Below, piece by piece: positions 56,247-64,000 of a stretch of DNA of 64,000 nucleotides. A program made the translations under genes and the position numbers. Origin of the DNA: JAWKWH01 sp965204295 (GTDB lineage Bacteria; Pseudomonadota; Alphaproteobacteria; Rhizobiales; Rhizobiaceae). The notes under the pieces were generated by a model that saw only the letters and a list, made by a program, of their open reading frames with translations, was not told where the DNA came from and searched no databases. The stretch covers positions 992,001-1,056,000 of the forward strand of contig OZ241973.1 of NCBI GenBank assembly GCA_965204295.1, in the 5' to 3' direction. Every line of letters begins with the position of its first letter. Position 1 is the first letter of the stretch.

Positions 56247-56353
56247 ACCTGTTTCAATGGCGGCATTGCCGGTTTTGCAATACCTGCCGCCGCGACAAGT
56301 TCGAAGCGTCGGTCAGACATTTCGAAAGATCGTTAGCCCGGAAATAAGGCAGT

Positions 56354-57193
56354 TCACGTGAGAAACGGTTGCGCTTTCATCGTTTCGGGAACCGATACGT
56401 CAAATCGTTTCAGAATTGTCGGCGCGATCTGCAACTGGTCAAGCAACGTGTCATCGGGCGGCCCGTCACCGCCGCCAAACCAGTAAAACGCGGCATCCTG
56501 CTGCAAATCCTCGCGCCCTCCATGGTGGCCGCGTTCCGTTTGCCCATGATCGGCGGTGACAATGACTTCATAGCCGTTGTTCAACCAGCGCGGCAGAAAG
56601 GCGGCCAGCATGACGTCCGCGACCTCGCAGGCGTAATCCATCTCAGCGCAGTCGTGTCCGTACCGATGACCCATGGAATCCAGTGTGCATGAATGGTGGA
56701 TCCCGTAGTCGATGCCAAAGCGCTCGGTCAGCATTGTCAATGTCGCGAACAGATCGGCGTCAGAGGGGGTCATTTGATTGGTGCGGCCGTAGCCGGTCAT
56801 GGAATGAAACCGGCCATGAGCAATCGGTGCGCCCGGTTCGTCATATTCCAGGTCTCGCACCGGGTCGAACGGATGACGGTGGAAAAACTCGCTCCAGTAG
56901 GAATGGGCGACCGCTCCCGTCCTGCCTCCCGCCTTCGTCACCTCGAAGAAAATATCCGGTTGCTGGACCCGGTGGCGGATTTCATTCGCCAGCACACCGT
57001 GTGCCTGGGGCGGAACACCGGTATGGATCGAGGCGTAGCAGGGCCCGGAGATCGACGGCAAGACCGAGCGGATTTTCCAGACCCTGGCGTCGCCCGACCG
57101 GACCCAGCCTTCCAGATTGCCGAACAAGCGGCGCCAGTTGCGGAACGGAACGCCGTCGAGAACGATGAGCAGAAGTTTGTTGTCGATCGCCAT
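56354..57193 (-). CDS. Alkaline-phosphatase-superfamily phosphodiesterase/pyrophosphatase
   Basis: A 279-residue cytoplasmic-looking enzyme of the nucleotide pyrophosphatase/phosphodiesterase group. Metal and nucleophile motifs: LIVLDGVPFRNW (first Asp), LPSISGPCYASIHTG (Ser nucleophile region), TLDSMGHRYGHD and VTADHGQTERGHHGG. No signal peptide is present. It follows the oligopeptide ABC operon on the same strand by 134 bases, so it may process the imported compound, perhaps a phospho-ester; substrate unknown. Confidence 0.83.
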   Translation of the reverse strand: MAIDNKLLLIVLDGVPFRNWRRLFGNLEGWVRSGDARVWKIRSVLPSISGPCYASIHTGVPPQAHGVLANEIRHRVQQPDIFFEVTKAGGRTGAVAHSYWSEFFHRHPFDPVRDLEYDEPGAPIAHGRFHSMTGYGRTNQMTPSDADLFATLTMLTERFGIDYGIHHSCTLDSMGHRYGHDCAEMDYACEVADVMLAAFLPRWLNNGYEVIVTADHGQTERGHHGGREDLQQDAAFYWFGGGDGPPDDTLLDQLQIAPTILKRFDVSVPETMKAQPFLT

Positions 57194-57327
57194 TTTGCAG
57201 CACCTGATTTCGTATGAACGTCGTTTGTAACCCGACGGGTTTTCCGCGCTTTAGCGATAGCGGCGGCGGTTTATCGCGCCGCGCCTCAAACAGCGCCAAA
57301 TCGTTGAGTATGGAATGTCCGGTTCCA

Positions 57328-58971
57328 TCAGTTGCCGGCGCTTTCCATCCTGCGGGTGGACAGCACCTTCTCCAGCCAGCCAAGTTCCATTTCGGGAACC
57401 GAAGACAAAAGGAGGTCGGTGTAGTCGTCGAACGGCGGCATCAAGACTTTGGATTTGGGTCCGTAGCGAACGACCTCGCCCTGATACATGACCGCGATGG
57501 AATCGGCGATCGCCTTCACGGTGGCCAGATCATGGGTGATGAACAAATAGGCGACGTCCTCGATTTTTTGCAATTCGAGCAGCAGCTTCAAAATTCCGTC
57601 GGCGACAAGTGGATCAAGCGCGCTGGTCACCTCGTCGCATATGATCAGCTTGGGTTTGGCCGCCAGCGCGCGCGCAATGCAAACGCGCTGTTTTTGGCCG
57701 CCGGAAAGTTCGGCGGGATAACGGTCGGCGAATCCCGTACCCATCTCGATCTCATTGAGCAGTTCGCCAATCCGCTTTTCCTTTTCCGCGCCGCGAATGT
57801 CGAAATAGAACTCGAGCGGACGGCCGATGATCGTCGCTACCGTCTGACGCGGATTCATCGCCACATCGGCCATCTGATAGATCATCTGCAATTCGCGCAA
57901 ATCCTCGCGTTTGCGGTCCGCGAGCGCACGCGACAAGCGGCGTCCGGAGAATGTCACCGAACCTTCCATTGGCGGCAGCAAGCCGGTTATAACGCGGGCA
58001 AGCGTCGATTTTCCGGAACCTGACTCCCCGACGATGGCGAGCGTTTGCCCCGGATGCAGGTCGACCGAGACATTTTTCAGAACCTTGACCGAACCGCCTC
58101 CGTAGGCCGCGGTTATATTTTCCGCTTGCAGCAATGGTTCAGGTGTCGGCTTCTTTTCCTCATGTTCGATCGAACGTACCGAAACCAGCGCTTTTGTGTA
58201 ATCTTCCTTTGGCGTTTCTATGATTTGCCTGGTCTCGCCGTGCTCAACCGTCTTGCCGTGTCGCAGCACCATGATTTCGTCCGACACCTGTGCGACCACC
58301 GCGAGATCATGTGTGATGTAAAGTGCGGCGACATGATAATCGTGAATGGCGTCCTTGATCGCGGCCAGCACGTCGATCTGCGTCGTCACGTCAAGCGCCG
58401 TTGTCGGTTCGTCGAACACGATGAGGTCAGGCTCCGTGCACAGCGCCATCGCCGTCATGGCCCGCTGCAACTGCCCACCCGAAACCTGATGGGGGTAACG
58501 GTTGCCGATATTTTCCGGACCGGGAAGCCCGAGTTTGGCAAACAGCGTTTTGGCGCGCCGTTCGGCTTCCTTGCGGGTAGCCGTCTTATGCAGCAAGGCG
58601 GCCTCGACCACCTGTTCCATGAGTTTGTGAGCGGGATTGAACGCGGCAGCGGCCGATTGGGCGACGTAGCAGACTTCCTTGCCGCGAAGTTTGCGCAGGC
58701 CGCCGATCCCCTGTTTGAGGATGTCGCGGCCATTCAGAAAGACCTCGCCACCGGTGATCTCGACGCCGCCGCGTCCATAAGCCATGGAAGAAAGCCCGAT
58801 GGTAGACTTGCCGGCGCCGGACTCGCCGATGAGGCCCAGCACGCTGCCCTTGGCCAGTGTAAAGGAGACGCCGTCGACGATCGTGATATCCTTCGGGGCT
58901 TCGCCTGGAGGGTAGACGGTGGCGCCGATCTTCAGGTCGCGCACGTCCAGCAGTGTGTTGTCTTCAGCCAC
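57328..58971 (-). CDS. Dipeptide/oligopeptide ABC transporter, fused double ATPase
   Basis: A 547-residue protein with two complete ABC ATPase modules in one chain, equal to DppD plus DppF (GsiA-like). Walker A motifs GLIGESGAGKSTIG and AIVGESGSGKSTLAR; signatures VSGGQLQRAM and LSGGQKQRVCIA; Walker B LIVFDEPTTALD and LIICDEVTSALD. Its start overlaps the end of the permease gene by 8 bases. Confidence 0.93.
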   Translation of the reverse strand: MAEDNTLLDVRDLKIGATVYPPGEAPKDITIVDGVSFTLAKGSVLGLIGESGAGKSTIGLSSMAYGRGGVEITGGEVFLNGRDILKQGIGGLRKLRGKEVCYVAQSAAAAFNPAHKLMEQVVEAALLHKTATRKEAERRAKTLFAKLGLPGPENIGNRYPHQVSGGQLQRAMTAMALCTEPDLIVFDEPTTALDVTTQIDVLAAIKDAIHDYHVAALYITHDLAVVAQVSDEIMVLRHGKTVEHGETRQIIETPKEDYTKALVSVRSIEHEEKKPTPEPLLQAENITAAYGGGSVKVLKNVSVDLHPGQTLAIVGESGSGKSTLARVITGLLPPMEGSVTFSGRRLSRALADRKREDLRELQMIYQMADVAMNPRQTVATIIGRPLEFYFDIRGAEKEKRIGELLNEIEMGTGFADRYPAELSGGQKQRVCIARALAAKPKLIICDEVTSALDPLVADGILKLLLELQKIEDVAYLFITHDLATVKAIADSIAVMYQGEVVRYGPKSKVLMPPFDDYTDLLLSSVPEMELGWLEKVLSTRRMESAGN

Positions 58972-59785
58972 CGCGGCCTCCCTTCAGGCTGGTCGTCCGG
59001 TTGAGAATCCAGTCGGCGACCAGATTGACGGAGATGGCAAGCAACGCGATCGCGGCGGCCGGGATCAGCGCCGCCGGGATTCCGAAGACGATGCCGTCCT
59101 TGTTCTCCTTGACCATTCCGCCCCAGTCGGCTTCCGGAGGCTGAACACCAAGGCCAAGAAACGAAAGCGTCGACAGGAAAAGGACCTGGAAGATGAAACG
59201 CAATCCAAGTTCCGCCACGAGAGGCGACAGTGCGTTCGGCAGTATTTCGCGGAAGATGACCCACATTCGTCCTTCGCCGCGAAGCTTGGCGGCCTCGACG
59301 AAATCCATGACATTGATGTCCACAGCGACGGCGCGCGACAATCGATAAACGCGGGTCGAATCCAGAATGCCCATAACCAGGATCAGCGTCAGCAGGTTGG
59401 CGGGCAATACCGAAAGCACGACCAGCGCGAAGATCAGCGTCGGGATCGACATGATCAGATCAATGAAGCGGGAAAGCGCTTGATCGAGCCATCCGCCTAC
59501 GACAGCCGCTGTAAATCCGAGGACCGACCCAAGCGAAAATGACAGAATCGTCGCCACCGCCGCAATGAAAATCGTGGTGCGCGCGCCGTAGATCATGCGG
59601 GACAGCAGATCCCGGCCCAAATTGTCGGTTCCGAGCCAGAATTGTGAAGACATCGGCTCCCATACGCCGCCGCCGATTTCCGTCAGCCGATGCGGCGCCA
59701 GCAGCGGCGCGAACAGCGCGGCAAACAGAAACAGGCAGGTGGAAACGATGCCGATCCAGGCGCTGAGCGGAATTCGGGTAAACAT
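58964..59785 (-). CDS. Dipeptide/oligopeptide ABC transporter permease, DppC type
   Basis: A 273-residue inner-membrane permease with about six helices. SSQFWLGTDNLGRDLLSRMIYGARTT is the strongly conserved DppC/OppC motif, and the EAA loop is FVEAAKLRGEGRMWVIFREIL. The ATG at 59785 has GGAG ten bases upstream. It follows the DppB-type gene by 10 bases. Confidence 0.93.
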   Translation of the reverse strand: MFTRIPLSAWIGIVSTCLFLFAALFAPLLAPHRLTEIGGGVWEPMSSQFWLGTDNLGRDLLSRMIYGARTTIFIAAVATILSFSLGSVLGFTAAVVGGWLDQALSRFIDLIMSIPTLIFALVVLSVLPANLLTLILVMGILDSTRVYRLSRAVAVDINVMDFVEAAKLRGEGRMWVIFREILPNALSPLVAELGLRFIFQVLFLSTLSFLGLGVQPPEADWGGMVKENKDGIVFGIPAALIPAAAIALLAISVNLVADWILNRTTSLKGGRGG

Positions 59786-59795
59786 CGCCGCTCCG

Positions 59796-60755
59796 CTATT
59801 TTGGATGCCGCAAACGCGGATTGGTGAGTATGGCAATGATGTCGGCCAGCATGTTGAGGCCGATAAAGATCGCGGCGAATATCAGGCCGCATGCCTGAAC
59901 AACCGGTACGTCGCGTTTCGCGACGTGGTCAACGAGATACTGACCCATGCCCGGATAGACGAAGATCACTTCGACAACGACGACGCCAACCACCAGATAG
60001 GCGAGATTGAGCATGACGACATTGACGATCGGAGCGATGGCGTTGGGGAAAGCGTGTCCGCGAATGATATCGAATGCCGAAACACCTTTCAATTCGGCCG
60101 TCTCAATATAGGCCGATTGCATGACATTGAGGATTGCCGCCCGGGTCATGCGCATCATGTGGGCGAGCACCACCAGCGTCAGCGTTGCCGCCGGCAACGC
60201 AACCGCGGCGAGACGCTGACCAAAACTCATGCCGTCGAAAACCGTGGCGACGCTTGGGAACCAGCCCAGTTGCACCGCGATGAAAAAAATCAGGAGATAG
60301 CCGATAAAGAACTCCGGAAGAGAGATCGACGCAAGGGTGACCGCCGAAATGAGCTTATCGGGCCAGCGGTTGCGGTATCGCACCGCCAGAATCCCCAAAA
60401 GGATTGACAGGGGCACAGCGACAACCGCGGCGACAGTCGCGAGAAACAAGGTATTGTACAATCGCCTGCCGATTGCCTCGGCAATATCCGTCCCGTTGGC
60501 CAGCGATGTTCCCAAATCGCCAACCAGCACTCCGCCCAGCCATTTTAAGTAACGGAAATAGGCCGGGTCATTGAGGCCCAGATCGCGGCGCAGATTGGCG
60601 AGCGCCTGCTCAGTCGCGGATTGTCCGAGAATGGCCTGCGCCACATCTCCCGGCAAAATCTGAGTGCCGACAAAGATGAGCGCGGAGACGGCGAACAGCA
60701 AAAGAATGCCCAGCGACAAACGCTGGGCAATCAGTTTGAGTACCGGTGATGACAT
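59796..60755 (-). CDS. Dipeptide/oligopeptide ABC transporter permease, DppB type
   Basis: A 319-residue permease with about six helices. RLSLGILLLFAVSALIFVGTQ, GDVAQAILG and the EAA loop YIETAELKGVSAFDIIRGH are the usual DppB/OppB features; VFVYP-type motif VIFVYPGMGQYLVD is near the end. It lies between the substrate-binding gene (8 bases upstream) and the DppC-type gene. The start MSSPVLKLIAQRL has only a weak ribosome site, consistent with coupling. Confidence 0.92.
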   Translation of the reverse strand: MSSPVLKLIAQRLSLGILLLFAVSALIFVGTQILPGDVAQAILGQSATEQALANLRRDLGLNDPAYFRYLKWLGGVLVGDLGTSLANGTDIAEAIGRRLYNTLFLATVAAVVAVPLSILLGILAVRYRNRWPDKLISAVTLASISLPEFFIGYLLIFFIAVQLGWFPSVATVFDGMSFGQRLAAVALPAATLTLVVLAHMMRMTRAAILNVMQSAYIETAELKGVSAFDIIRGHAFPNAIAPIVNVVMLNLAYLVVGVVVVEVIFVYPGMGQYLVDHVAKRDVPVVQACGLIFAAIFIGLNMLADIIAILTNPRLRHPK

Positions 60756-60763
60756 ACCGGCGT

Positions 60764-62350
60764 CTAAGCGGCGACCCAGCACTTCGACAGGGAGAACCCG
60801 TTCATCTGTTCGCCGTTGGGGTCGGGATCGAATCCACCGCATCGGGCGCTGCTTGCGTCAATGAAGTCATTGAACATCGGCAGGATCAGACCGCCCTCAT
60901 TGTGGACGATCAGCGCGGCGTCGCGATAAAGCGCCTTGCGCTTGTCTGCATCAAGCTCCGCGCGCGCGGCGATGATGATCTTGTCGAAATCCTTGCGGAA
61001 AAATTTGGTGTCGTTCCAGTCGGCGCCTGACAGATAGGCCGTCGAGTACATCTGGTCCTGCACCGGCCGTCCGCTCCAGAACGAGCAACAGAATGGCTGC
61101 TTGTTCCAGACCTCCGACCAGTATCCGTCACCCGGTTCGCGTTTGATCTCGATATCGATGCCGACCTTGGCGCAAGACTGCTGATAAAGCTGTGCGGCAT
61201 CGACGGCGCCGGGGAACGCCACATCGGACGTACGCAGCACGACCGGACCTTCGTGGCCCGACTTCTTGACGAAATGCGCCGCCTGGTCCGGATCATATTG
61301 GCGTTGCGGAATATCGTCGGAGAACAGCGGATAGGACGCATTGATCGGAAAGTCGTTGCCGACACCGCCATAACCGAACAGGATCTTGTCGACCATCTCC
61401 TCCCGGTTCATGGCCAGTTTCAGCGCCATGCGCAGGTCGTTGTTGTCGAACGGCGCGGTATTGCAGTGCATGACGAAGACATAGTGACCTCGACCGGAAA
61501 CATTCTGGATCGTCACGCCCGGAAGACGCTCGACCAGCCCGACGATCTTCGGCTCAAGGCGATTGATCATGTCGACCTGACCGGACTGAAGCGCCGAAGT
61601 TCGAGCCGTCGTGTCATTGATCACCACAATCTCGACCTGATCTGCATGACCCCGGCTATCGTCCCAATAATTCTCATTGCGTTCGCCGCCATGACGGACG
61701 CCGGGTTCGTTCACCGCGATCTTGTATGGACCCGCGCTTATACCGGCATCCGGCGCATCCTTGCCGCCGCCGGGCTGGATGATCAGGTGATAGTCGGCCA
61801 AAAGATAGGGCAGGTCGGCGTTGGCTTCGCCGAGCGTGATGACTACATTGTCGCCGTCCACGCGCATGTCGCCAATACCCTTGACAACGCCAAGCGCCCC
61901 CGACTTCGATTCCTCGTTCGAATGCCGTTCAAGCGTCGCGACAACGTCGTCAGGCGTCAATGTTTTGCCGTTGTGAAACTCCACACCTTTGCGGATTTTG
62001 AATGTCCACACCTTGGCATCGTCCGATGCGCCGATTTCCTCGGCGATGCGAAGGTCGAGTTCGCCGGTTGCCGACACATTGACGAGGGTTTCGCCCCAGG
62101 CGCGGCCGAATGATTGCGGCACCTGACTGAGGAATGTCGCCGGATCAAGACTGTTGGTCGATTCACCGCCCACAAGACCGGCGCGAAGCGTGCCGCCTTT
62201 TTGCGCTCCCTGGGCTTTTGCCGCACTTGTCAGCATCGAAGCCGCCACTGGCGCCGCCACACCCAACGCGGCGGCCCTTCCCATGAAATCGCGGCGGTTC
62301 ATCTTTCCCTTGGTCACGCGGTGGCTCAGATATTCAAGTTCTTTGGTCAT
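60764..62350 (-). CDS. Peptide-type ABC transporter substrate-binding protein, Tat signal
   Basis: A 528-residue protein of solute-binding family 5 (DppA/OppA). The N-terminus carries NRRDFMGRAAALGVAAPVAA, a twin-arginine signal for export in folded form, ending near AAKAQG. Family-5 motifs are present, such as VWTFKIRKGVEFHNGKTLTP. A GGGAGGAA site precedes the ATG at 62350. It is first in a four-gene operon (binding protein, two permeases, fused ATPase). Ligand unknown; family members bind peptides, nickel chelates or opines. Confidence 0.92.
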   Translation of the reverse strand: MTKELEYLSHRVTKGKMNRRDFMGRAAALGVAAPVAASMLTSAAKAQGAQKGGTLRAGLVGGESTNSLDPATFLSQVPQSFGRAWGETLVNVSATGELDLRIAEEIGASDDAKVWTFKIRKGVEFHNGKTLTPDDVVATLERHSNEESKSGALGVVKGIGDMRVDGDNVVITLGEANADLPYLLADYHLIIQPGGGKDAPDAGISAGPYKIAVNEPGVRHGGERNENYWDDSRGHADQVEIVVINDTTARTSALQSGQVDMINRLEPKIVGLVERLPGVTIQNVSGRGHYVFVMHCNTAPFDNNDLRMALKLAMNREEMVDKILFGYGGVGNDFPINASYPLFSDDIPQRQYDPDQAAHFVKKSGHEGPVVLRTSDVAFPGAVDAAQLYQQSCAKVGIDIEIKREPGDGYWSEVWNKQPFCCSFWSGRPVQDQMYSTAYLSGADWNDTKFFRKDFDKIIIAARAELDADKRKALYRDAALIVHNEGGLILPMFNDFIDASSARCGGFDPDPNGEQMNGFSLSKCWVAA

Positions 62351-62556
62351 GTTCGATATTCCTCCCAAAACTGCGGTTGTCCCGCATGGCTGCCATTCAC
62401 GACGGTTATATTGAACGCATGTTCAACTTGAACGCAATAGGCTCCCGCCACATTTTGATTTGCGCATGCCGACGCAAAACAAAGCAGACCGGTTGAAAGC
62501 TTGCAAGCGGCAAACCGCCGATTGCCACGCACCGGTGCGTGATCGCTTTCTTTTTG

Positions 62557-63150
62557 TCAGTATAGCGGAATGGCGTTTTCGGATTTGGATGACTGATAGA
62601 CAGCCGACATCTCGTCGTATTTTGCGCAGAGGGAGGTTATGCGGGATTCAAGCATTTCGGCGTCTTGATCCGACATTCCCTTCGCAAGGTCTTTGATCGA
62701 ATGGCTTCTCCAGAACGCGTTGGTCCGATTGTAACCACCCGGATCAAGCGTGAAGACCTCTTTCAGAATTTTCAGGTCGTGCGGAATGGCGAATGAATCG
62801 CGTGTGTCTTCGTGACTGAACAAATAATGGAAGTTGTCGTAACCGGTCCATGTAATCGCAGAAAGGCACAGCGGGCACGGCTCGTGTGTGGCGATGAACA
62901 CGCAATCTCCCGGATCAGGCCTTTGGTTCTCCGGCATTTCGTAAAAGCGCTTCAGGGCATGGATTTCGCCATGCCATAGCGGGTTTTCCAGTTCATTGTT
63001 GGTTTCGGCCAGAACCAGCGAAAGGTCGGATTTCCTCAATATCGCCGCGCCGAACAGCTTGTTGCCCCTGGCGACTCCGGCCTCCGTCATCGGAATGATG
63101 TCGAATTCGATGACGTCAAGCAGCCGGTTTACAAATGCGGCGTCATTCAT
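62557..63150 (-). CDS. Nucleoside/purine deaminase-like protein
   Basis: A 196-residue member of the cytidine-deaminase-like zinc fold. Zinc motifs: WHGEIHAL (His and catalytic Glu, with HGE in place of HAE) and THEPCPLCLSAI (PCxxC). The length and C-terminal extension (ending ENAIPLY) are larger than simple guanine deaminases. GGAGGAA precedes the ATG. It overlaps the stop of the allA gene by 8 bases, so it belongs to the ureide/purine degradation operon. Confidence 0.85.
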   Translation of the reverse strand: MNDAAFVNRLLDVIEFDIIPMTEAGVARGNKLFGAAILRKSDLSLVLAETNNELENPLWHGEIHALKRFYEMPENQRPDPGDCVFIATHEPCPLCLSAITWTGYDNFHYLFSHEDTRDSFAIPHDLKILKEVFTLDPGGYNRTNAFWRSHSIKDLAKGMSDQDAEMLESRITSLCAKYDEMSAVYQSSKSENAIPLY

Positions 63151-63649
63151 CGTCAAATTCCTCCGGCAAATGAATTTCGCACGGCTGATCGAAAGTGTGC
63201 TTCTCAAGATTGGAACCATCGCCACCGCGGTCGATGACAAGGAAGTCCTGCTGTTCGCCTATGGGCGTCAGCACCGCATGCCAGACATTGCGGGCATAAT
63301 TCACTCCCTGACCGGGTTCGGTTACAAACGCTTCCGGTTTGCTGGGACCATCCGCCGTATCCTGACACACCGCGACCAGAAAGGGTAACCCTCCCAGCGG
63401 CACGAACGCCTGGCTGCCGAATGGATGGCGTTCGACAAATGACAGGGTTAGCGGAAATTCGTACGGCAGCCCGCGGAAAATGTTGATCAACACTCTCGCG
63501 TTCGGTCCTTCCGCCTCCACATTGGCGAGGTCATGAATTCGGGTGCACTTTCCGCCATTGATCGGGAACTGCTCGGCTCCCTCCGCATCGATGACTTCGC
63601 CATAGGGATCGAAAGCCCTGCGTGTAAGCGGTTTTGCGACGATCTTCAT
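63143..63649 (-). CDS. allA: Ureidoglycolate lyase
   Basis: A 168-residue AllA, which splits ureidoglycolate into glyoxylate and urea. Typical sequence: LTRRAFDPYGEVID at the start, then LSFVERHPFGSQAFVPLGG and ARNVWHAVLTP. The start MKIVAKPL gives the normal family length; the frame is open upstream to 63799 but belongs to the next gene's coding region. It overlaps both neighbours by a few bases (allE upstream, deaminase downstream), a tight operon for allantoin use. Confidence 0.93.
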   Translation of the reverse strand: MKIVAKPLTRRAFDPYGEVIDAEGAEQFPINGGKCTRIHDLANVEAEGPNARVLINIFRGLPYEFPLTLSFVERHPFGSQAFVPLGGLPFLVAVCQDTADGPSKPEAFVTEPGQGVNYARNVWHAVLTPIGEQQDFLVIDRGGDGSNLEKHTFDQPCEIHLPEEFDDE

Positions 63650-64000
63650 TGTTGTCGCATCTGGAACGAACCCAGTTTCATGTGCCGGTTCACATCCTTG
63701 TAAAGCAAATAGCGGAATGGTCCGGGGCCGCCGGCGTAACAGGCCTGCGGACAGAAAGCGCGCAGCCACATGAAATCGCCCGCCTCGACTTCGACCCAAT
63801 CCCGGTTGAGCCTGTAAACCGCCTTGCCCTCCAATACATAAAGCCCGTGCTCCATAACGTGGGTTTCAGCAAAGGGGATCACGCCACCCGGCCGGAAATT
63901 GACAATGGCGACATGCATGTCGTGGCGCATGTCCTCCGGACCGACAAATCGCGTCGTCGACCATTTGCCGTCGGTATCCGGCATAGGTATCGGCTCTATG
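63646..64000 (-). CDS. allE: (S)-ureidoglycine aminohydrolase, 3' part only
   Basis: The frame runs out of the window at 64000, so only the last 117 residues are seen. The cupin metal site is visible in ETHVMEHGLYVLEGKA, and PQACYAGGPGPFRYLLYKD continues the C-terminal cupin. The enzyme releases ammonia from ureidoglycine with manganese. Its stop overlaps the allA start by 4 bases, which supports a shared pathway from allantoate to glyoxylate. Confidence 0.87.
   Translation of the reverse strand, partial: IEPIPMPDTDGKWSTTRFVGPEDMRHDMHVAIVNFRPGGVIPFAETHVMEHGLYVLEGKAVYRLNRDWVEVEAGDFMWLRAFCPQACYAGGPGPFRYLLYKDVNRHMKLGSFQMRQQ

Overview
The window looks like the chromosome of an alphaproteobacterium close to Rhizobiales/Hyphomicrobiales. 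The evidence is the order gyrA-coaD-two cyclophilins-queA-tgt followed by an ActR/RegA locus, the glnB-glnA pair, DUF2852 and MmcB genes, and a LexA box of the alphaproteobacterial type GTTC-N7-GTTC upstream of uvrA. Most genes are GC-rich. The stretch at about 22.3-23.2 kb is visibly AT-richer, and 23.6-25.7 kb looks more GC-rich than its surroundings. I see no rRNA, tRNA or CRISPR array.

Layout. 1-5 kb: a co-directional catabolic set of two phytanoyl-CoA-type dioxygenases, a SAF-fused altronate/galactarate dehydratase, a beta-hydroxyacid dehydrogenase and a DMT permease. 5-12.8 kb: housekeeping and small conserved genes (YgjP-type protease, DUF2852, alpha/beta hydrolase, infC with an ATT start, L,D-transpeptidase, MmcB, a two-subunit sodium:solute symporter). 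13-17.5 kb: glnBA behind a sigma-54 promoter, NAD(P)HX repair, DUF72. 18.5-21.5 kb: uvrA with an SOS box.

22-27.8 kb is a decaying accessory region. It holds a frameshifted HrgA-like gene, an IS5-family remnant, broken LysR and EamA genes, and a marC gene whose middle segment lies 1.6 kb away, fused to another truncated gene. An intact M24/creatinase-type gene sits in between. 27.9-36 kb: gyrA, a frameshifted LysE exporter, a frameshifted exported protein, coaD, two cyclophilins, queA and tgt. 36-37.7 kb: an intact RegA/ActR response regulator beside a truncated RegB/ActS kinase without an ATPase domain and a 5' remnant of hrpB. 37.7-44.5 kb: a YnjBCD-type ABC transporter, an aromatic aminotransferase, kynureninase and a potassium channel. 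44.6-54.9 kb: a beta-ketothiolase and a carnitine-type cluster (GlxA/CdhR-like regulator, beta-keto acid cleavage enzyme, L-carnitine dehydrogenase, acyl-CoA dehydrogenase, PD-(D/E)XK-like protein, frameshifted ADP-forming acyl-CoA ligase, CaiD-like hydratase, esterase). 55-56.2 kb: a complete IS5-family element with a 4-bp target duplication. 56.3-62.4 kb: a phosphodiesterase with a dipeptide/oligopeptide ABC transporter. 62.5-64 kb: purine/ureide degradation (deaminase, allA, allE, the last cut by the window end).

Together the genes suggest a heterotroph that uses organic nitrogen and quaternary-amine compounds (carnitine, peptides, ureides, kynurenine). A strong theme is the number of damaged genes (about a dozen). 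This points to real genome erosion, but single-base assembly errors need to be excluded for the simple frameshifts.
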